A stretch of DNA of 64,000 nucleotides from Agromyces ramosus (GCF_004216665.1 NZ_SGWY01000001.1:248001-312000); one strand, 5' to 3'; positions 31,754 to 40,847 are shown, counted from the stretch's first letter. Program-made: numbers and translations. The notes: a model not told the origin generated them from the sequence alone.

Positions 31754-32817
31754 AGCGACGTCCCCTTGGTGCGGCGCACCAGCGCGATGAGCACGGGCGC
31801 GCCGACGATCGCGGCGACGATCCCGGCCTCGAGCTCGGCCGGCGCCACCACGACGCGACCGATCACGTCGGCCGCGAGGAGCACGATCGCCCCGAGCACA
31901 CCGGCCAGCGGCGTGATCCAGCGGTAGTCGCCGCCCACCAGCCCGCGCGCGGCGTGGGCGACCGCGAGGCCGAGCAGCGCGATCGGGCCGGCGAGCGACG
32001 TGGCCGTGCCCGCGAGGATGATGACGGCGACGGCCGTCACGACGCGGGTGGTCGCGAGTCGCACGCCGAGGCCACGCGCCACGTCGTCGCCGAGCGCGAG
32101 CAGGTTCAGCCGGCCGGCGAGCCAGGCGGCCAGCACGAGCCCCGCGACGAGGAACGGCCAGAGCACCGCGGCGGTCTCGAGGCCACGCCCCGACAGCGAG
32201 CCGACCGACCAGAACCGGAACTGCGAGAGGGTGCCCTCGTCGCTGATGAGGAGCAGGGTGACCAGCGGCGTGGTCGCCGCCGTCAGCGCCGCACCGGTGA
32301 GCGCGAGCTTGGCGGGGGTCGCGCCGGCGCCGCCGGTCGACCCGATCGCGAAGACCACCGCGGCGGCCACCGCCGCACCCCCGAATGCGAACCAGATGAA
32401 TCCGAACGGCGAGGCCACGCCGAGGAACGCGATCGCCGCCACGACGGCGAGCGAGGCGCCCGCGTTGATGCCGAGCAGGCCGGGGTCGGCGAGCGGGTTC
32501 CGGGTCGCGCCCTGCAGGAGCGCGGCGACCACGCCGAGCGCGGCGCCCGCCATGATGCCGATCACCGCCCGCGGCAGCCGCAGGTCGCGCACGACGACCT
32601 GGTCGGCATCACCGGCGACCGGCGAGGCGAACGCTCCGAACACCACGTCGAGCGGCACCTGCCGGGTGCCGATCGCGAGGCTCGCCAGCGCGACGAGCAC
32701 GAGCAGTCCGGCCGCGATCGAGAGGGTCGCGATGGGCGGGAGGCGTCGGGCACCGCGCCGATCGGGCGTGCCGGTCGGGTGCGTCACCGTGGCGGCGCGC
32801 GGCATCCGTTCGGTCAC
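31750..32817 (-). CDS. Iron-siderophore ABC transporter permease (FecCD family)
   Basis: This 355-residue protein is the partner permease. It has the same FecCD fold and motif (LRLPRAVIGIMAGAALGVVAALLQGATRNPLADPGLLGINAGAS, in parts). The GTG at 32817 follows the siderophore-interacting protein stop by six bases, with ACGAGGG as ribosome site. Order in the operon is reductase, permease, permease, ATPase, binding protein. The siderophore is not identifiable. Confidence 0.94.
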   Translation of the reverse strand: MTERMPRAATVTHPTGTPDRRGARRLPPIATLSIAAGLLVLVALASLAIGTRQVPLDVVFGAFASPVAGDADQVVVRDLRLPRAVIGIMAGAALGVVAALLQGATRNPLADPGLLGINAGASLAVVAAIAFLGVASPFGFIWFAFGGAAVAAAVVFAIGSTGGAGATPAKLALTGAALTAATTPLVTLLLISDEGTLSQFRFWSVGSLSGRGLETAAVLWPFLVAGLVLAAWLAGRLNLLALGDDVARGLGVRLATTRVVTAVAVIILAGTATSLAGPIALLGLAVAHAARGLVGGDYRWITPLAGVLGAIVLLAADVIGRVVVAPAELEAGIVAAIVGAPVLIALVRRTKGTSL

Positions 32818-32823
32818 CCCTCG

Positions 32824-33786
32824 TCAGTCGAGCTCGGCGCGACCCATGCGCCAGTAGCCCATGAACGCCACCTGCCGGCGGTCGAGGCCCGCCTCGCGCA
32901 CGAGGAAGCGACGCAGGGTGGTGATGGCGGATGCCTCGCCAGCGAGCCAGGCGTAGCAGCCGCCGTCGAGACTGTGCCCCTCGGGCACGTCCCACAGGGG
33001 CGTGTCGGGCAGGTCGGCCCGTTCCGCCGCGGCGAGCGCGGCGGCCGCCTCGTCGAGGTCGGCGGCCCGGGCCAGGCCGAGCGCGGCGAGGTGGCGCACG
33101 ACCCAGTCGCGCACGGCCGGCACGAGCAGGCCGCCATGGAGGCATCCGGCGTCCTCGCGGGCGAGCCAGCGCACCTCGACGCCGGCGGGGGCGCGCACCT
33201 CGAGCCGGTCGCCGTGCGCGGGCACCTCGATGAGGGCGATCCCGGTGGCGTCGGCCGGCAGGGACTCGAGGATCGACGCGATCGCGGGTGCGGCCGTCTC
33301 GTCGCCCGCGAGCAGCAGGGTGTCGACGTCGCCGGGGCGCCAGTCGATGCCGACCGTGCGGCCGGGGCTCAGCTCGTCGGGGCCGATGAGCACGAGCTCG
33401 TCGCCGGGCGCGGCCGTGGCCGCCCACGCCGAGGCGGGTCCGGCGTCGCCGTGGCCCACGAACACCACGTCGACCTCGCGCACGTCGGGGCGCACCGCGC
33501 GCACCGTGTAGGTGCGGAAGGGGTTGCGCAGTTCGGACGGGAGCTCACGCCACGAGCCGTACCAGTCGTCGCCCTCGGGGAACGTCGCGAACCCGATCTC
33601 GGGCAGCGGGAGCACCACCTTCACGCGCTGGTCGAGGCCGGCCGTGCCGAAGCCGTCGAGGTCGTCGCCCGAGAAGGTCACGCTCGTGAAATGCGGTGCG
33701 AGGCGTTCGACCCGGGCCACCTGCACCCGGAAGCTGCGGTAGGCGGGGCGCTCACGCGGCGCGGCTTCAGCGAGTGAGGTAAGCAT
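32824..33786 (-). CDS. Siderophore-interacting protein (FAD-binding ferric reductase)
   Basis: This 320-residue protein belongs to the SIP/ViuB family, which uses FAD and NAD(P)H or ferredoxin to reduce ferric siderophores in the cytosol and free the iron. The FAD domain covers about 15-140 (ERLAPHFTSVTF, RVKVVLPLP, YTVR). The C-terminal SIP domain has LLAGDETAAPAIASIL and ends with YWRMGRAELD. The first in-frame ATG (33786) lies inside a DtxR-type box. AAGACT six bases upstream could give a leaderless message. A later start is possible, since relatives often begin close to RPAYRSFRV. Confidence 0.9.
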   Translation of the reverse strand: MLTSLAEAAPRERPAYRSFRVQVARVERLAPHFTSVTFSGDDLDGFGTAGLDQRVKVVLPLPEIGFATFPEGDDWYGSWRELPSELRNPFRTYTVRAVRPDVREVDVVFVGHGDAGPASAWAATAAPGDELVLIGPDELSPGRTVGIDWRPGDVDTLLLAGDETAAPAIASILESLPADATGIALIEVPAHGDRLEVRAPAGVEVRWLAREDAGCLHGGLLVPAVRDWVVRHLAALGLARAADLDEAAAALAAAERADLPDTPLWDVPEGHSLDGGCYAWLAGEASAITTLRRFLVREAGLDRRQVAFMGYWRMGRAELD

Positions 33787-33793
33787 TACCTAA
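33775..33793. promoter_or_regulatory. DtxR/IdeR-type iron box over the start of the siderophore operon
   Basis: TGAGGTAAGCATTACCTAA matches the iron-box consensus in both arms. It covers the start codon of the reductase gene and abuts the putative -10, so bound repressor would block initiation. It marks the head of the five-gene uptake operon. Confidence 0.8.
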
Positions 33794-33847
33794 GTCTTGC
33801 ACATGGTGCCGGCGGTCGTGAATCGTGACGTCATGCACGGTCGCCGA

Positions 33848-35272
33848 TCACCAGTTCGGCGGATGCCGGTGCCCGCGACGCACCCGACGCTCGAGCTGCG
33901 CGGCGAGGGAGAAGAGCGTCGCCTCGCCGCCGGGCCGGCCGATGAGCTGCACCCCCATGGGCACGCCTGCGCGCGTCTCCTCGACCGGCACCGTGACGGC
34001 GGGCAGCCCGGCGACGTTCACGAACGACGTGAACGGCGTGAACTGCACCTGCTGGGCGAAGTTCCGTTCGCCGTCCTGCTGGTCGTACCAGCCGACCGGC
34101 GGCGGCGTGAGTGCGAGCGCGGGCGTCATGACGGCGTCGAACGGGGCGAACCTCCGGATGACGCGCTCCTCGAATCCGGACAGCCACTCGAGCGCCTCCG
34201 CGAGCCGGCGGGCGGGCACGGCGCGACCTCGTTCGAGCAGCCAGCGCGTGAGCGGCTCGAGGAACGCCTCGGCCTCGCCGTCGACGGGGATGGTCGCCGC
34301 GCCCGCCTGCCAGATGGTGCGGAACGCCGCGGGGTAGCCGGGCTCGGGCTCGGGCGCCATCGCCTCGACGCCGTGGCCGAGCCCGTCGAACACGGTGATC
34401 GCCCGATCGAACGCGGAACGCGCGTCCTCGTCCAGCGCGATCTCGTAGGCCTCGTCCCACGGCGAGTCCGTCATCACGCCGACCTGGAAGCGTCCCTCGC
34501 CGCGGATGGCGGTGCCGAGGTAGGGTCCGTCGTCGCCGGGCGCCCGCAGCGCGAAGCGATGGGCGGCGGGATACCCGGCCGGCGCGATCATGCCGTCGAG
34601 GAGCAGCGCGGCATCCGCGACGTTGCGCGCGATCGGACCCGCCACGCCCAGCCCGGCGAGGCTCGCGAGCCCCGAGCCGGCCGGAACCCGTCCGCGCGAC
34701 GGCTTCACGCCCACCAGGCCGCACGCCGCCGCGGGGATGCGGATCGACCCCCCGCCGTCCGATCCGGGCGCGAAGGGCAGCATTCCGGATGCCACGGCGG
34801 CCGCGGCTCCGCCGCTCGAGCCGCCCGCACCGAGCGACGGGTCCCACGGGTTCCGCGTCGGCGGGCCGGCGAGCCCCTCCGTGTACGACGGAAGCCCGAA
34901 CTCGGGGGTCGCGCTCTTGCCGAGGCTCACGGCGCCCGCCGCATCGACCGCCCGCACGAGCTCGTCGGAGTCGTCGGGCACGAAGTCCGTGAACGCGCGC
35001 GACCCGAACCGCGCCGGAACGCCCGCCCGCCGATGCAGGTCCTTGTCCGCGAGCGGCATCCCCCACAGGGGGGCGGCGGTCGGCACGTGCTCCTCGACGT
35101 GACGGGCCCGGGCGATCGCCGCCTCGGGCGTCACGGTGGCGAAGGCCCCGATCGCGCCGTCGAGCCGCGCGATCCGGCCGAGGAAGTGCTCCGCGAGCTC
35201 GACCGGCGACACGTCGCGACGCTGCAGCAGCTGGTGGAGCTCGAGGGCGGTGTACTCGTGCAGCTCGGTCAT
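33848..35272 (-). CDS. Amidase (amidase-signature family)
   Basis: This 474-residue enzyme hydrolyses an amide bond through the Ser-cisSer-Lys triad. The lysine is in LADKDL, the cis-serine in the GAGGSSGG stretch and the nucleophile in SDGGGSIRIPAA. Substrate is not predictable: 6-aminohexanoate, indoleacetamide and other amides occur in the family. It is not next to gatC or gatB, so a role as GatA is unlikely. TAGGCT six bases before the ATG (35279-35284) suggests leaderless expression. Confidence 0.88.
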   Translation of the reverse strand: MTELHEYTALELHQLLQRRDVSPVELAEHFLGRIARLDGAIGAFATVTPEAAIARARHVEEHVPTAAPLWGMPLADKDLHRRAGVPARFGSRAFTDFVPDDSDELVRAVDAAGAVSLGKSATPEFGLPSYTEGLAGPPTRNPWDPSLGAGGSSGGAAAAVASGMLPFAPGSDGGGSIRIPAAACGLVGVKPSRGRVPAGSGLASLAGLGVAGPIARNVADAALLLDGMIAPAGYPAAHRFALRAPGDDGPYLGTAIRGEGRFQVGVMTDSPWDEAYEIALDEDARSAFDRAITVFDGLGHGVEAMAPEPEPGYPAAFRTIWQAGAATIPVDGEAEAFLEPLTRWLLERGRAVPARRLAEALEWLSGFEERVIRRFAPFDAVMTPALALTPPPVGWYDQQDGERNFAQQVQFTPFTSFVNVAGLPAVTVPVEETRAGVPMGVQLIGRPGGEATLFSLAAQLERRVRRGHRHPPNW

Positions 35273-35278
35273 GCTCCG

Positions 35279-35284
35279 AGCCTA
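35279..35284 (-). promoter_or_regulatory. Leaderless -10 box of the amidase gene
   Basis: TAGGCT on the minus strand ends six bases before the ATG at 35272. Confidence 0.5.
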
Positions 35285-35311
35285 CGGGCGATGCCCGCGG
35301 CATCCGTGGGG

Positions 35312-35890
35312 CTACTTGAGCGACTTCTGCAGCAGCACGGTGCCCAGCCAGCGGTCGAACTTGAAGCCCACCCGGCCCATGCGGCCGATCTCCTCGAAGC
35401 CGAACTTCTCGTGCAGCGCGATCGACGCCTCGGCGCCCTGGTCGGCGATGACCGCGATGATCTCCTTCAGGCCGGCGGCTCGCGACCGCTCGATGAGCTC
35501 GCCGAGGAGCGCGCGCCCGAGGCCCTTGCCCGCGGCGGCCGGTCCGAGGTAGATCGAGTTCTCGACGGTGTACCGGTAGGCGCGCTTCTGCTTCCACGGC
35601 GTGACGAGCGCATAGCCGAGCAGCTGCCCGCTCGGCGACTCCGCCACGAGGAAGGGCATGCCGAGCTTGTGCAGGTAGGAGAACTTGGCCTTCCACTCCC
35701 GGAGGGTCATCGCGTCCTCGTCGAACGTGACCGTGGAGTTCGCGACGTAGTAGTTGTAGATCTCCCGCACGGCGGGCATGTCCGCGAGCCGGGCGTCGCG
35801 GATGGCGAACTCGAAGGGCGCCTCGGGCGGCTCGACCCGGCGCAGGTGCGGGGGCAGCACGCGGCGCTGCTGGTATTCCTCCTCGAGCAT
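35312..35890 (-). CDS. GNAT N-acetyltransferase, phosphinothricin-acetyltransferase-like
   Basis: This 192-residue enzyme has the GNAT core with IRDARLADMPAVREIYNYYVANSTVTF (in parts), a typical opening of the Pat/Bar/MddA group, and the acetyl-CoA site GKGLGRALLGELI. The C-terminal FGFEEIGRMGRVGFKFDRWLG (parts) is also group-like. Known members acetylate phosphinothricin or methionine sulfoximine and related metabolites; the physiological substrate here is unknown. An N-terminal extension of about 25 residues is unusual for the group. TAGTCT six bases before the ATG suggests a leaderless message. Confidence 0.85.
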   Translation of the reverse strand: MLEEEYQQRRVLPPHLRRVEPPEAPFEFAIRDARLADMPAVREIYNYYVANSTVTFDEDAMTLREWKAKFSYLHKLGMPFLVAESPSGQLLGYALVTPWKQKRAYRYTVENSIYLGPAAAGKGLGRALLGELIERSRAAGLKEIIAVIADQGAEASIALHEKFGFEEIGRMGRVGFKFDRWLGTVLLQKSLK

Positions 35891-35896
35891 GGCGCC

Positions 35897-35902
35897 AGAC
35901 TA
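35897..35902 (-). promoter_or_regulatory. Leaderless -10 box of the GNAT gene
   Basis: TAGTCT on the minus strand ends six bases before the ATG at 35890. Confidence 0.5.
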
Positions 35903-35935
35903 CCTCGCCCGCGTTGCGACCGGATGTCGCGACGG

Positions 35936-36628
35936 TCAGACGGGCAGCCGCCAGTCGACGGGCTCGCCGCCCTGCGCCTCGAGCAGCGCGTTGGCGCGGC
36001 TGAACGGCCGCGAGCCGAAGAATCCCCGGCTCGCCGACAGCGGACTCGGATGCACCGACTCGATGACGGGCGTGTCGGCGAGCAGCGGCCTGAGGCCCTG
36101 CGCGTCGCGCCCCCAGAGGATCGCCACGAGCGGCGTGCCGCGTGCGACCAGGGTGCGGATCGCGTGGTCGGTGACATCCTCCCAGCCCTTGCCCCGGTGG
36201 GACGCGGGCGCTCCCGGCCGCACGGTGAGCACGCGGTTCAGGAGCATCACGCCGTGCGTGCTCCACGACGTGAGGTCGCCGTGCGCCGGCGTCTCGACGC
36301 CGAGGTCGTCGGCGAGCTCACGGTAGATGTTGGCGAGGCTGCGCGGAACGGGTCGAACGTGCGGATCCACCGCGAACGAGAGGCCGATCGGATGCCCCGG
36401 CGTGGGGTACGGGTCCTGGCCGACGATGAGCACCCGCACGTCGTCGAGCGGTGCGCCGAACGCCCTGAGCACGCGATCGCCGCTCGGCAGGTACCCGCGT
36501 CCGGCCGCCGTCTCGGCGCGGAGGAAGTCGCCGAGCTCGGCGATGCGCGGGGCGACCGGGGCGAGCGCGCGCGCCCATCCCGCGTCGATGAGCCCGACGG
36601 CGGCGAGCTCGTCGAGGGACTTCGGCAT
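35936..36628 (-). CDS. ung: Uracil-DNA glycosylase, family 1
   Basis: Ung removes uracil from DNA. The 230-residue protein has the water-activating Asp72 in [10 protein letters not shown] (residues 70-79), GLSFAV, the LLNRVLTV region, ILWGRDAQ, and the leucine loop [18 protein letters not shown]. The PYPTPGH variant of motif A is the usual actinobacterial form. The ATG at 36628 is one base from the preceding gene's stop (TGAGATG), so the S51-like peptidase and ung are translationally linked. Confidence 0.95.
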   Translation of the reverse strand: MPKSLDELAAVGLIDAGWARALAPVAPRIAELGDFLRAETAAGRGYLPSGDRVLRAFGAPLDDVRVLIVGQDPYPTPGHPIGLSFAVDPHVRPVPRSLANIYRELADDLGVETPAHGDLTSWSTHGVMLLNRVLTVRPGAPASHRGKGWEDVTDHAIRTLVARGTPLVAILWGRDAQGLRPLLADTPVIESVHPSPLSASRGFFGSRPFSRANALLEAQGGEPVDWRLPV

Positions 36629-36629
36629 C

Positions 36630-37355
36630 TCAGGCTCCGATCGTGGAGACGAGCACGCCCTGGTCGGTGGGCAGGACGCGCCAGACGCTGCCGCTCCCCT
36701 CGACCCGGAGGCCGCCGTCGCCGACGATCAGCGCCGTCCGCTCGTCGATGCCGAGCCCGCCGCCGACGAGGCCGGATTCGACGGCGGCGACCAGGCGGGA
36801 GAGCATGCCGCGTTCGGCGACGTGCGCCTCGATGGCCACGTCGACCAGGCCGATGCCGGCCTCGATCTCGAGCTCGACCCCCGGCTCCTCCGGGTCCTCC
36901 GGTGCGACGAGCACGCCGCCGATGCGCGAACCGCTCCCGAGCGAGCCCTCCGCCGCGATCATCGCGCCGGCCGAGACGCCGAGGTAGGGCACCCCGCCGG
37001 CGACCAGCCGGCGCACCTCGCCGAACAGCGGCTCGAGGCCGGCACGCACGTCTTCGACGACGCCGCCGCCCACGGCGATGGCGTCGACATCGGCGATCGC
37101 GGTGAGCCCGATCGGCTCGCCGGGTCGCCCTGCGGTGAGGTGCACCTCGATCTCGCCGCCGCTGCCGGCCGCGACCAGGAGATCGGCGAGCGCCGCCGCC
37201 TTCTCCCCGGCCTCGGGGTGCAGCGAGATCACGGCGATGCGCGGTCGCGCGCGTCCGGCGGCGCCGCCCCGCAGGACGGCCTCGGCGACGAACGGCGCGT
37301 ACAGCGGGGCATCCGCCCGGGAGGTCGCGCCGCCGCCGACGAGGTGCACGCTCAC
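36630..37355 (-). CDS. Peptidase S51 / type 1 glutamine amidotransferase-like protein
   Basis: This 241-residue cytosolic protein resembles peptidase E and cyanophycinase. The nucleophile elbow is GVSAGAMI, preceded by VGGGVVEDV. These enzymes cleave Asp- or beta-Asp-linked peptides. A classic Glu in the triad cannot be placed with confidence. The GTG at 37355 overlaps the stop of the phosphoribosyltransferase gene (GTGA), and the stop is one base before ung. The trio is one transcript with a mixed nucleotide/peptide theme. Confidence 0.8.
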   Translation of the reverse strand: MSVHLVGGGATSRADAPLYAPFVAEAVLRGGAAGRARPRIAVISLHPEAGEKAAALADLLVAAGSGGEIEVHLTAGRPGEPIGLTAIADVDAIAVGGGVVEDVRAGLEPLFGEVRRLVAGGVPYLGVSAGAMIAAEGSLGSGSRIGGVLVAPEDPEEPGVELEIEAGIGLVDVAIEAHVAERGMLSRLVAAVESGLVGGGLGIDERTALIVGDGGLRVEGSGSVWRVLPTDQGVLVSTIGA

Positions 37356-37876
37356 GCGGCGCCCTGCGCGGCGTCGACCGGAGGGAGCGCCGACCAGGGG
37401 AACACGATCCAGTCGTCGGTGCGCCGGTAGTCGAAGTCGGGCACCAGCACGGTGTGCGACTTCGTGTAGAGCGTCGCGGTGCGCACCTCGGCGCCCTCGT
37501 CGCGGATGATCGCCACGACCTTCGCGAGCGTGCGACCGGAGTCGGAGACGTCGTCGACGAGCAGCACGCGCTTGCCGCCGAGTGCCGGCGCATCGAGCAT
37601 CGGCGGGTGCAGCACCGGCTCGGGGAGCCGCTCGTCGATCCCCGAGTAGAACTCGACGTTGATGGAGCCGCATGCCTTCGTGCCGAGGGCGTACGAGATC
37701 GCGCCCGCGAGCAGCAGTCCGCCGCGGGCGATCGCGATCACGACGTCGGGCTGGAATCCGGAGCGCAGCACGTCGCCCGCGAGTCGGCGAGCGGCATCGC
37801 CGAACTCCTCCCAGGTGAGGATCTCGCGACGGATCCTGTCGACGCCCGTCGCGGCGTCGTTCGCATCGAAGGTCAT
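37352..37876 (-). CDS. Purine phosphoribosyltransferase-like protein
   Basis: This 174-residue PRTase has the PRPP loop VLLVDDVSDSGRTL (about 102-115) and the DVVIAIARGGLLLAGAISYALG region. Relatives include xanthine-guanine and hypoxanthine phosphoribosyltransferases used in purine salvage. The base specificity is unclear. TAGCCT (37883-37888), six bases before the ATG, is the probable -10. Its TAG is also the stop codon of the K+ channel gene. Confidence 0.87.
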   Translation of the reverse strand: MTFDANDAATGVDRIRREILTWEEFGDAARRLAGDVLRSGFQPDVVIAIARGGLLLAGAISYALGTKACGSINVEFYSGIDERLPEPVLHPPMLDAPALGGKRVLLVDDVSDSGRTLAKVVAIIRDEGAEVRTATLYTKSHTVLVPDFDYRRTDDWIVFPWSALPPVDAAQGAA

Positions 37877-37882
37877 CCCGAC

Positions 37883-37888
37883 AGGCTA
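37883..37888 (-). promoter_or_regulatory. Leaderless -10 box formed at the stop codon of the upstream gene
   Basis: Minus strand TAGCCT ends six bases before the PRTase ATG at 37876. The first three bases (37888-37886) are the stop codon of the K+ channel gene. Confidence 0.5.
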
Positions 37889-38695
37889 CCCGGCGGTTCC
37901 GGCCGGATGCTCGTGCTCGGCGTCGGCGACTCCGGCCGCCGATCCGGCAGGCGGCAGGGCGGCGGTGGCCCCCGGATCCGGCTCCTCGCCGGTCGAGAGC
38001 GAGGGCGGCGCCAGCGTGTCGCCCTGGTGCCGGAGGCCCGCGACCCGCTCGTTGAGGTAGGAGATGATCGTCGCCGACGCGGTGCCGACGATCGCGATGC
38101 CGCCGGCCATGAGCAGCACCGCGTAGAACCTGCCGAGGGCGGTCACCGGGTAGGTGTCGCCGTAGCCCACGGTCGCGATCGTGACGAGCGCCCACCAGAT
38201 CGCGTCCCCGAAGGTGGTGATGTTCGCGCCGGGTGCGTCGCGCTCGGCCTGCAGGGTCGCGAGGGCGAGGAAGAACACCCAGGCGAACGCGTAGGCGAGC
38301 GCGAGGATGATGAACTGCGCCCGGACCGCGGTCGGCGTGTGCCGTTTCAGCACGGGGAGGTCCTGCAGCAGGCCCACGACGCGGAGCGCGCGGAACACCG
38401 GCAGGATGGCGGACAGCACCTCGAACGGATGGTGCCAGGCGTAGTGCCACCGTCGACCGCGCGGCGTGAGCAGGATCCGGATGGCGACGTCGACGACGAA
38501 GATCACCCAGGTCAGGATCAGGATGACGATCACGAACGTCGTCACCCACTGCGGCCGGTCGGGCCACAGCACGTAGACGGTGTACGCCATGACGAACGCC
38601 ACGCCCAGCAGGGCGAGCGTGCGCCCCGTCGCGTCGACGTAGCGTCGGCGACGATGCGTGGCCGGGTCGCCCTCCGGCAGGCCCCGGAGGTTCAT
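37886..38695 (-). CDS. Voltage-gated-type potassium channel
   Basis: This 269-residue membrane protein has six predicted helices, with an S4-like segment (LPVFRALRVVGLLQDLPVL, in parts) and the selectivity filter ATVGYGDTYPVT near residues 175-185 between the last two helices. The C-terminal 50 residues are Pro/Ala/Glu-rich and show no RCK domain. The ATG at 38695 overlaps the SDR stop (ATGA). It conducts K+ across the cytoplasmic membrane, gated by voltage in known relatives. Confidence 0.92.
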   Translation of the reverse strand: MNLRGLPEGDPATHRRRRYVDATGRTLALLGVAFVMAYTVYVLWPDRPQWVTTFVIVILILTWVIFVVDVAIRILLTPRGRRWHYAWHHPFEVLSAILPVFRALRVVGLLQDLPVLKRHTPTAVRAQFIILALAYAFAWVFFLALATLQAERDAPGANITTFGDAIWWALVTIATVGYGDTYPVTALGRFYAVLLMAGGIAIVGTASATIISYLNERVAGLRHQGDTLAPPSLSTGEEPDPGATAALPPAGSAAGVADAEHEHPAGTAG

Positions 38696-39480
38696 TCCGG
38701 GGTCTCCGCTCGCACCACGAGCGGGCCCTTCGCGAGGCGGTACGGCGCCGCCTGGGCCACGGGCTTCACGACGATGAGGTCGAGGTCGACGTGCCGCGGC
38801 TTCTGCACGGCGTCCGCGATGACGCCGGCGATGTCCTCGGCCAGGAGCGGCTCGGGCACGTCGTCGTACACCGCATCGGCCCTGGCGCGGTCCCCGCCGA
38901 ATCGCACGAGCGCGAACTCGTCGGTGCGCACCATGCCGGGCGCCACCTCGATCACGCGGAGCGGCTCGCCGTTCAGCTCGAGCCGGAGCACCTCGGTCAG
39001 CGCGTGCGCGGCGAACTTCGCCGCGTTGTATCCGCCGCCGCCCGCATAGGCGACGTGGCCGGCGATCGACGTGACGTTCACGATGTCGGCGACCCCGCGC
39101 TCGACCGCGCCGCGGCGGAGCAGTGGCAGCAGCGCGCTCGTGACCCGCTTCAACGCCAGCACGTTCACCTCGAACATCCACGCCCAGTCCTCGATGGAGG
39201 AGTCCTCGACCGAGTCGAGGCCCTTCGCGCCGCCCGCGTTGTTCACGAGCGCGTGCAGCGGGCCGGTCGCGGCCAGGTGGGCGCGCAGGGCGTCCACGTC
39301 GCCCTGGTCGGTCAGGTCGGCCGCGAACACGGATGCCCCGGTCTCCTCGGCGAGCTCCCGCAGCCGATCCTCGCGGCGGGCGACGCCGACCACGTCCCAT
39401 CCGGCGGCGCGGAGGGCGCGCACGGTCGCCGCTCCGATCCCGGAGCTCGCACCGGTCACGACCGCTCGCAGCACATCCAT
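38692..39480 (-). CDS. Short-chain dehydrogenase/reductase, YdfG-like
   Basis: This 262-residue enzyme has the NADP-binding TGASSGIGAATVRAL (residues 9-23), NNAG, and the catalytic Tyr-Lys in YNAAKFAAHAL. It resembles the YdfG group that reduces 3-hydroxy acids such as allo-threonine and malonic semialdehyde. It is coupled to the K+ channel gene by a four-base overlap. CACAAT (39487-39492) six bases before the ATG is a weak leaderless -10. Confidence 0.9.
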   Translation of the reverse strand: MDVLRAVVTGASSGIGAATVRALRAAGWDVVGVARREDRLRELAEETGASVFAADLTDQGDVDALRAHLAATGPLHALVNNAGGAKGLDSVEDSSIEDWAWMFEVNVLALKRVTSALLPLLRRGAVERGVADIVNVTSIAGHVAYAGGGGYNAAKFAAHALTEVLRLELNGEPLRVIEVAPGMVRTDEFALVRFGGDRARADAVYDDVPEPLLAEDIAGVIADAVQKPRHVDLDLIVVKPVAQAAPYRLAKGPLVVRAETPE

Positions 39481-39486
39481 GCGCCC

Positions 39487-39559
39487 ATTGTGGCGCACCC
39501 CCGGAGGAATGCGCGCGACCGCAACGGCCGAGGCATCCGCGCGGCCGTTGGGGTTGAAT
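39487..39559. promoter_or_regulatory. Divergent leaderless -10 boxes of SDR and acyltransferase genes
   Basis: Minus strand CACAAT (39487-39492) ends six bases before the SDR ATG; plus strand TTGAAT (39554-39559) ends six bases before the acyltransferase ATG. Both are weak matches. Confidence 0.35.
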
Positions 39560-39565
39560 GGGACG

Positions 39566-40780
39566 ATGCAGACGAGGCCGCACGCGACGCCCCCGACGCG
39601 GAGGCGGCGCGTGCCGCTCTGGGACAACGCGCGGTGGATCGCGATCACCCTCGTGGTGATCGGCCACGGCATCCTGCCGCTCATCTCCGAGGACGACGTC
39701 GCGTACAGCGTCTACCTGTTCATCTACTCGTTCCACGTGGCCGTGTTCGTCACGGTCAGCGGCTACTTCGCGAAGTCGGGGCCGCCGAACGCGCGGGCCC
39801 TCCGGCAGATCCTCACCGACATCGTCTTCCCCTTCTTCATCTTCGAGACGATCTGGACGATCGTCAGGTGGGCGCTCGGCGGCGCGTTCGAGCTGGACTA
39901 CACGACCGCGTCGTGGACCCTGTGGTTCCTGATCGCCCTCGCGGTGTGGCGCATCATGCTGCCCTACCTGGTGCTGCTGCGCTTCCCGCTGCTCATCGCG
40001 ATCGCGATCTCGATCGGCGCGGGCTACACGGAGTCGATCGACGCGACGCTCGCCCTCTCGCGCACGCTGGGGATGCTGCCGTTCTTCGTGTTCGGCTGGA
40101 AGCTCCGCCAGTGGCAGCTCACGGGTCGCTGGCTCGACCTGCCGTCGAGGGTCGCCTGGCGGTGGCGGGCCGGGGCGATCGCCGTCTTCACCGCGGTGCT
40201 CCTGGTGATGCCCATCGCCATCGAGACGTGGCGCGACCTGAAGCTGCGGCGTTTCATGCTCTACGACGAGTCGTACCAGGCGATCGGCTACGACGAGCCG
40301 TGGTCGGGCGCCATCCGCCTCGCGCTGCTGCTCTTCGCGATGCTGCTCTCGGTCGCGTTCCTCGTGCTCATGCCGCGCCGCACGACGTGGTTCACGCCGT
40401 TCGGCACCGCCACGATGTACATCTACCTCCTGCACACCTTCATCCTGTTCCCGTTCCGCGAGACCGGGATGCTCGCGGGGGACCAGCCGTTCTGGGTCCT
40501 GCCCGCGATGATCCTGTTCTGCATCGGCATCTCGGTGGTGCTGTCGCTCAAGCCCGTGCGGCGGGTGTTCCGCCCGCTCGTCGAACCACGGGCGAGGTGG
40601 CTGTTCCGGCCCGAGCCGTCGACGGCGACGGGCACGCTGGTGCTGCCGCCGGGCGCGATGCCGCCGCTGCCGTCGCCACCGCCGTCGGCGACGACCGACG
40701 GCGATCCGCCCGAACCGCCCGCACCGCCCGCTCCGCCCGCATCGCCGGCACCGCCCGATGAGCCCAGGGCGGGCGCCTGA
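39566..40780 (+). CDS. Acyltransferase 3 family membrane protein
   Basis: This 404-residue protein has about ten transmembrane helices and begins with the acyltransferase-3 motif LWDNARWIAITLVVIGHGILPL, including the conserved His of VIGHG. Such proteins O-acetylate sugars or other cell-surface molecules using acetyl-CoA. The Fuc4NAc-like subgroup is closest in layout. The C-terminal 60 residues are rich in Pro and Ala (repeated PPAPPAPPA), probably cytoplasmic. It lies next to the metY gene but has its own end. Confidence 0.87.
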   Translation: MQTRPHATPPTRRRRVPLWDNARWIAITLVVIGHGILPLISEDDVAYSVYLFIYSFHVAVFVTVSGYFAKSGPPNARALRQILTDIVFPFFIFETIWTIVRWALGGAFELDYTTASWTLWFLIALAVWRIMLPYLVLLRFPLLIAIAISIGAGYTESIDATLALSRTLGMLPFFVFGWKLRQWQLTGRWLDLPSRVAWRWRAGAIAVFTAVLLVMPIAIETWRDLKLRRFMLYDESYQAIGYDEPWSGAIRLALLLFAMLLSVAFLVLMPRRTTWFTPFGTATMYIYLLHTFILFPFRETGMLAGDQPFWVLPAMILFCIGISVVLSLKPVRRVFRPLVEPRARWLFRPEPSTATGTLVLPPGAMPPLPSPPPSATTDGDPPEPPAPPAPPASPAPPDEPRAGA

Positions 40781-40818
40781 CGTCTCCCTGACGCGATTAC
40801 GCCGTGTGTCGGGGTCCA

Positions 40819-40847
40819 TTGCCCGCGCCGGGGCGCGGTCGTAACGT
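40819..40847 (+). promoter_or_regulatory. metY promoter
   Basis: TTGCCC (40819-40824), a 17-base spacer and TAACGT (40842-40847) form one of the best promoters in the window. The leader of about 45 bases has AGAAGGAG before the ATG at 40898. No SAM riboswitch was recognised. Confidence 0.65.
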
